In this document: positions 63,412-64,000 of the stretch, piece by piece | Layout of the letters: each line of letters opens with the position of its first letter | Position numbering within the stretch: the first letter of the stretch is position 1 | Assembly (NCBI RefSeq): GCF_900107115.1 | Contig: NZ_FNOS01000004.1 | Span: forward strand, 124,001-188,000 | From: Salimicrobium album | GTDB taxonomy: Bacteria; Bacillota; Bacilli; Bacillales; Halobacillaceae | DNA: 64,000 nt | Reading direction: 5' to 3' | Made by a program: the position numbers and the translations under genes | Notes under the pieces: generated by a model | What the model was told of the DNA's origin: nothing | Database searches by the model: none | Seen by the model: the letters and a program-made list of their open reading frames with translations, nothing else

Positions 63412-64000
63412 GTGGCGAAAGTAATAACCCAGGAGCTGCTGGACAGATTTGAATTAGAGTTACTGACCGGGGACTCGGGAGTACACAGGGAAATACATAC
63501 GAGCGATATTTCAAGACCTGGCGTGGAGATGACAGGATATTTTAAATTTTATCCGAAAGAACGTCTGCAGGTACTCGGAAAAACGGAAGTTTCCTATTTG
63601 AACGAGCTCACGCAGGAACAGCTGCGGGAACGGATGGATAATCTTTGTACCGATGTAACACCGGGCATCGTCGTTACGCGCGGACTCGACGTCCCGCAGG
63701 AACTCGTGGATGCTGCCGAAGCAGGCGGAGTGCCCTTGATGAGCTCTCCTTACAAAACGACGCGGGTCATAAGCAGGCTGACGAATTTTCTGGAGACGAA
63801 GTTCGCTCCGTTTACGGCTATCCACGGCGTGCTCGTCGATCTGTACGGAATCGGCGTGCTGATTACAGGGAACAGCGGAGTCGGGAAGAGTGAAACCGCT
63901 CTTGAACTCGTCAAGCGCGGCCACCGGCTTGTAGCGGACGACAGCGTGGAGATCAGACAGGAAGATTACGATACGCTGATCGGGAACAGTCCGCCTCTCA
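63412..64000 (+). CDS. hprK: HPr kinase/phosphorylase (3' end cut off)
   Basis: The start is GTG, with TTTAGGGGGCG about 8 bp upstream; 196 codons are visible before the window ends. The N-terminal domain (1-125) is followed by H138 ([10 protein letters not shown]), the P-loop GNSGVGKSE (153-161) and the D176-D177 pair (LVADDSVEI). HprK phosphorylates and dephosphorylates Ser46 of HPr, the signal for CcpA-dependent catabolite repression. cre-like sites elsewhere in this window fit such control. A -10-like TACAAT lies at 63371-63376. Confidence 0.94.
   Translation, partial: MAKVITQELLDRFELELLTGDSGVHREIHTSDISRPGVEMTGYFKFYPKERLQVLGKTEVSYLNELTQEQLRERMDNLCTDVTPGIVVTRGLDVPQELVDAAEAGGVPLMSSPYKTTRVISRLTNFLETKFAPFTAIHGVLVDLYGIGVLITGNSGVGKSETALELVKRGHRLVADDSVEIRQEDYDTLIGNSPPL

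Overview
The window looks like chromosomal DNA of a spore-former-type Bacillaceae, probably a halophilic or haloalkaliphilic one. This rests on the B. subtilis-like gene order from tagO through degSU, comF, the late flagellar genes, secA-prfB, ftsEX and uvrBA to hprK. It also rests on the very Glu/Asp-rich proteins, the moderate GC content, strong AGGAGG ribosome-binding sites and bacillithiol (yojF-bshB2) genes. I cannot name a genus. No tRNA, rRNA, CRISPR array, phage or insertion sequence was seen.

Layout. 1-7 kb: the end of a secreted nuclease/5'-nucleotidase, a two-subunit sodium:solute symporter with a small extra membrane protein, and a divergent pair of small sigma-factor-like genes. 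7-15.3 kb: the hom-thrC-thrB operon (minus strand), then manA-pgcA, an IDEAL-domain protein, and a reduced SinR/SinI pair with an unknown gene. 15.3-23 kb: an APC permease, tagO, an LCP ligase, yvyE, the DegS-DegU two-component system and a DegV protein. 23-35.3 kb: competence (comFA, comFC) and late flagellar genes (yvyF, flgM, flgN, flgK, flgL, yviE, fliW, csrA, hag, fliD, fliS, fliT-like). SigD promoters precede flgM, hag and fliD. 35-46 kb: cysQ-like, hpf, a 47-aa Cys-pair protein, secA, prfB (programmed frameshift), a YitT protein, a cytochrome c551 lipoprotein, ftsE-ftsX and the M23 hydrolase they probably activate. 46-50.5 kb: a c-di-GMP-I riboswitch with no obvious target gene, ctpB, a Fur-controlled siderophore-type ATPase and a CtaA-like protein. 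50.5-64 kb: a SNF2 helicase broken by a one-base shift, prfC, uvrB-uvrA, yojF-bshB2, yvlB, yvlD and the start of hprK.

How the parts work together. The 24-35 kb block is a complete late-flagellar regulatory circuit: FlgM restrains SigD, FliW antagonises CsrA, and CsrA should bind the hag leader, where a GGA-loop hairpin and a GGA-containing Shine-Dalgarno are both visible. DegSU, the SinR/SinI-like pair and the c-di-GMP riboswitch are further motility/biofilm-type regulators nearby. FtsEX plus the M23 hydrolase and the TagO/LCP proteins serve the cell wall.

Most notable observations: (1) a 52-bp-periodic intergenic repeat built from an 11-bp inverted pair, at two loci upstream of uvrB and hprK; (2) the orphan c-di-GMP-I riboswitch, whose P1 stem would cover the ribosome-binding site of a 23-codon ORF and which is followed by about 440 bp of gene-free, foldable DNA; (3) the hag promoter sitting inside the terminator of the upstream operon; (4) an AT-rich island over the middle of hag and an orphan gene where flaG normally lies; (5) a SinR-like repressor that has lost its C-terminal domain, with a SinI-like peptide encoded immediately after it.
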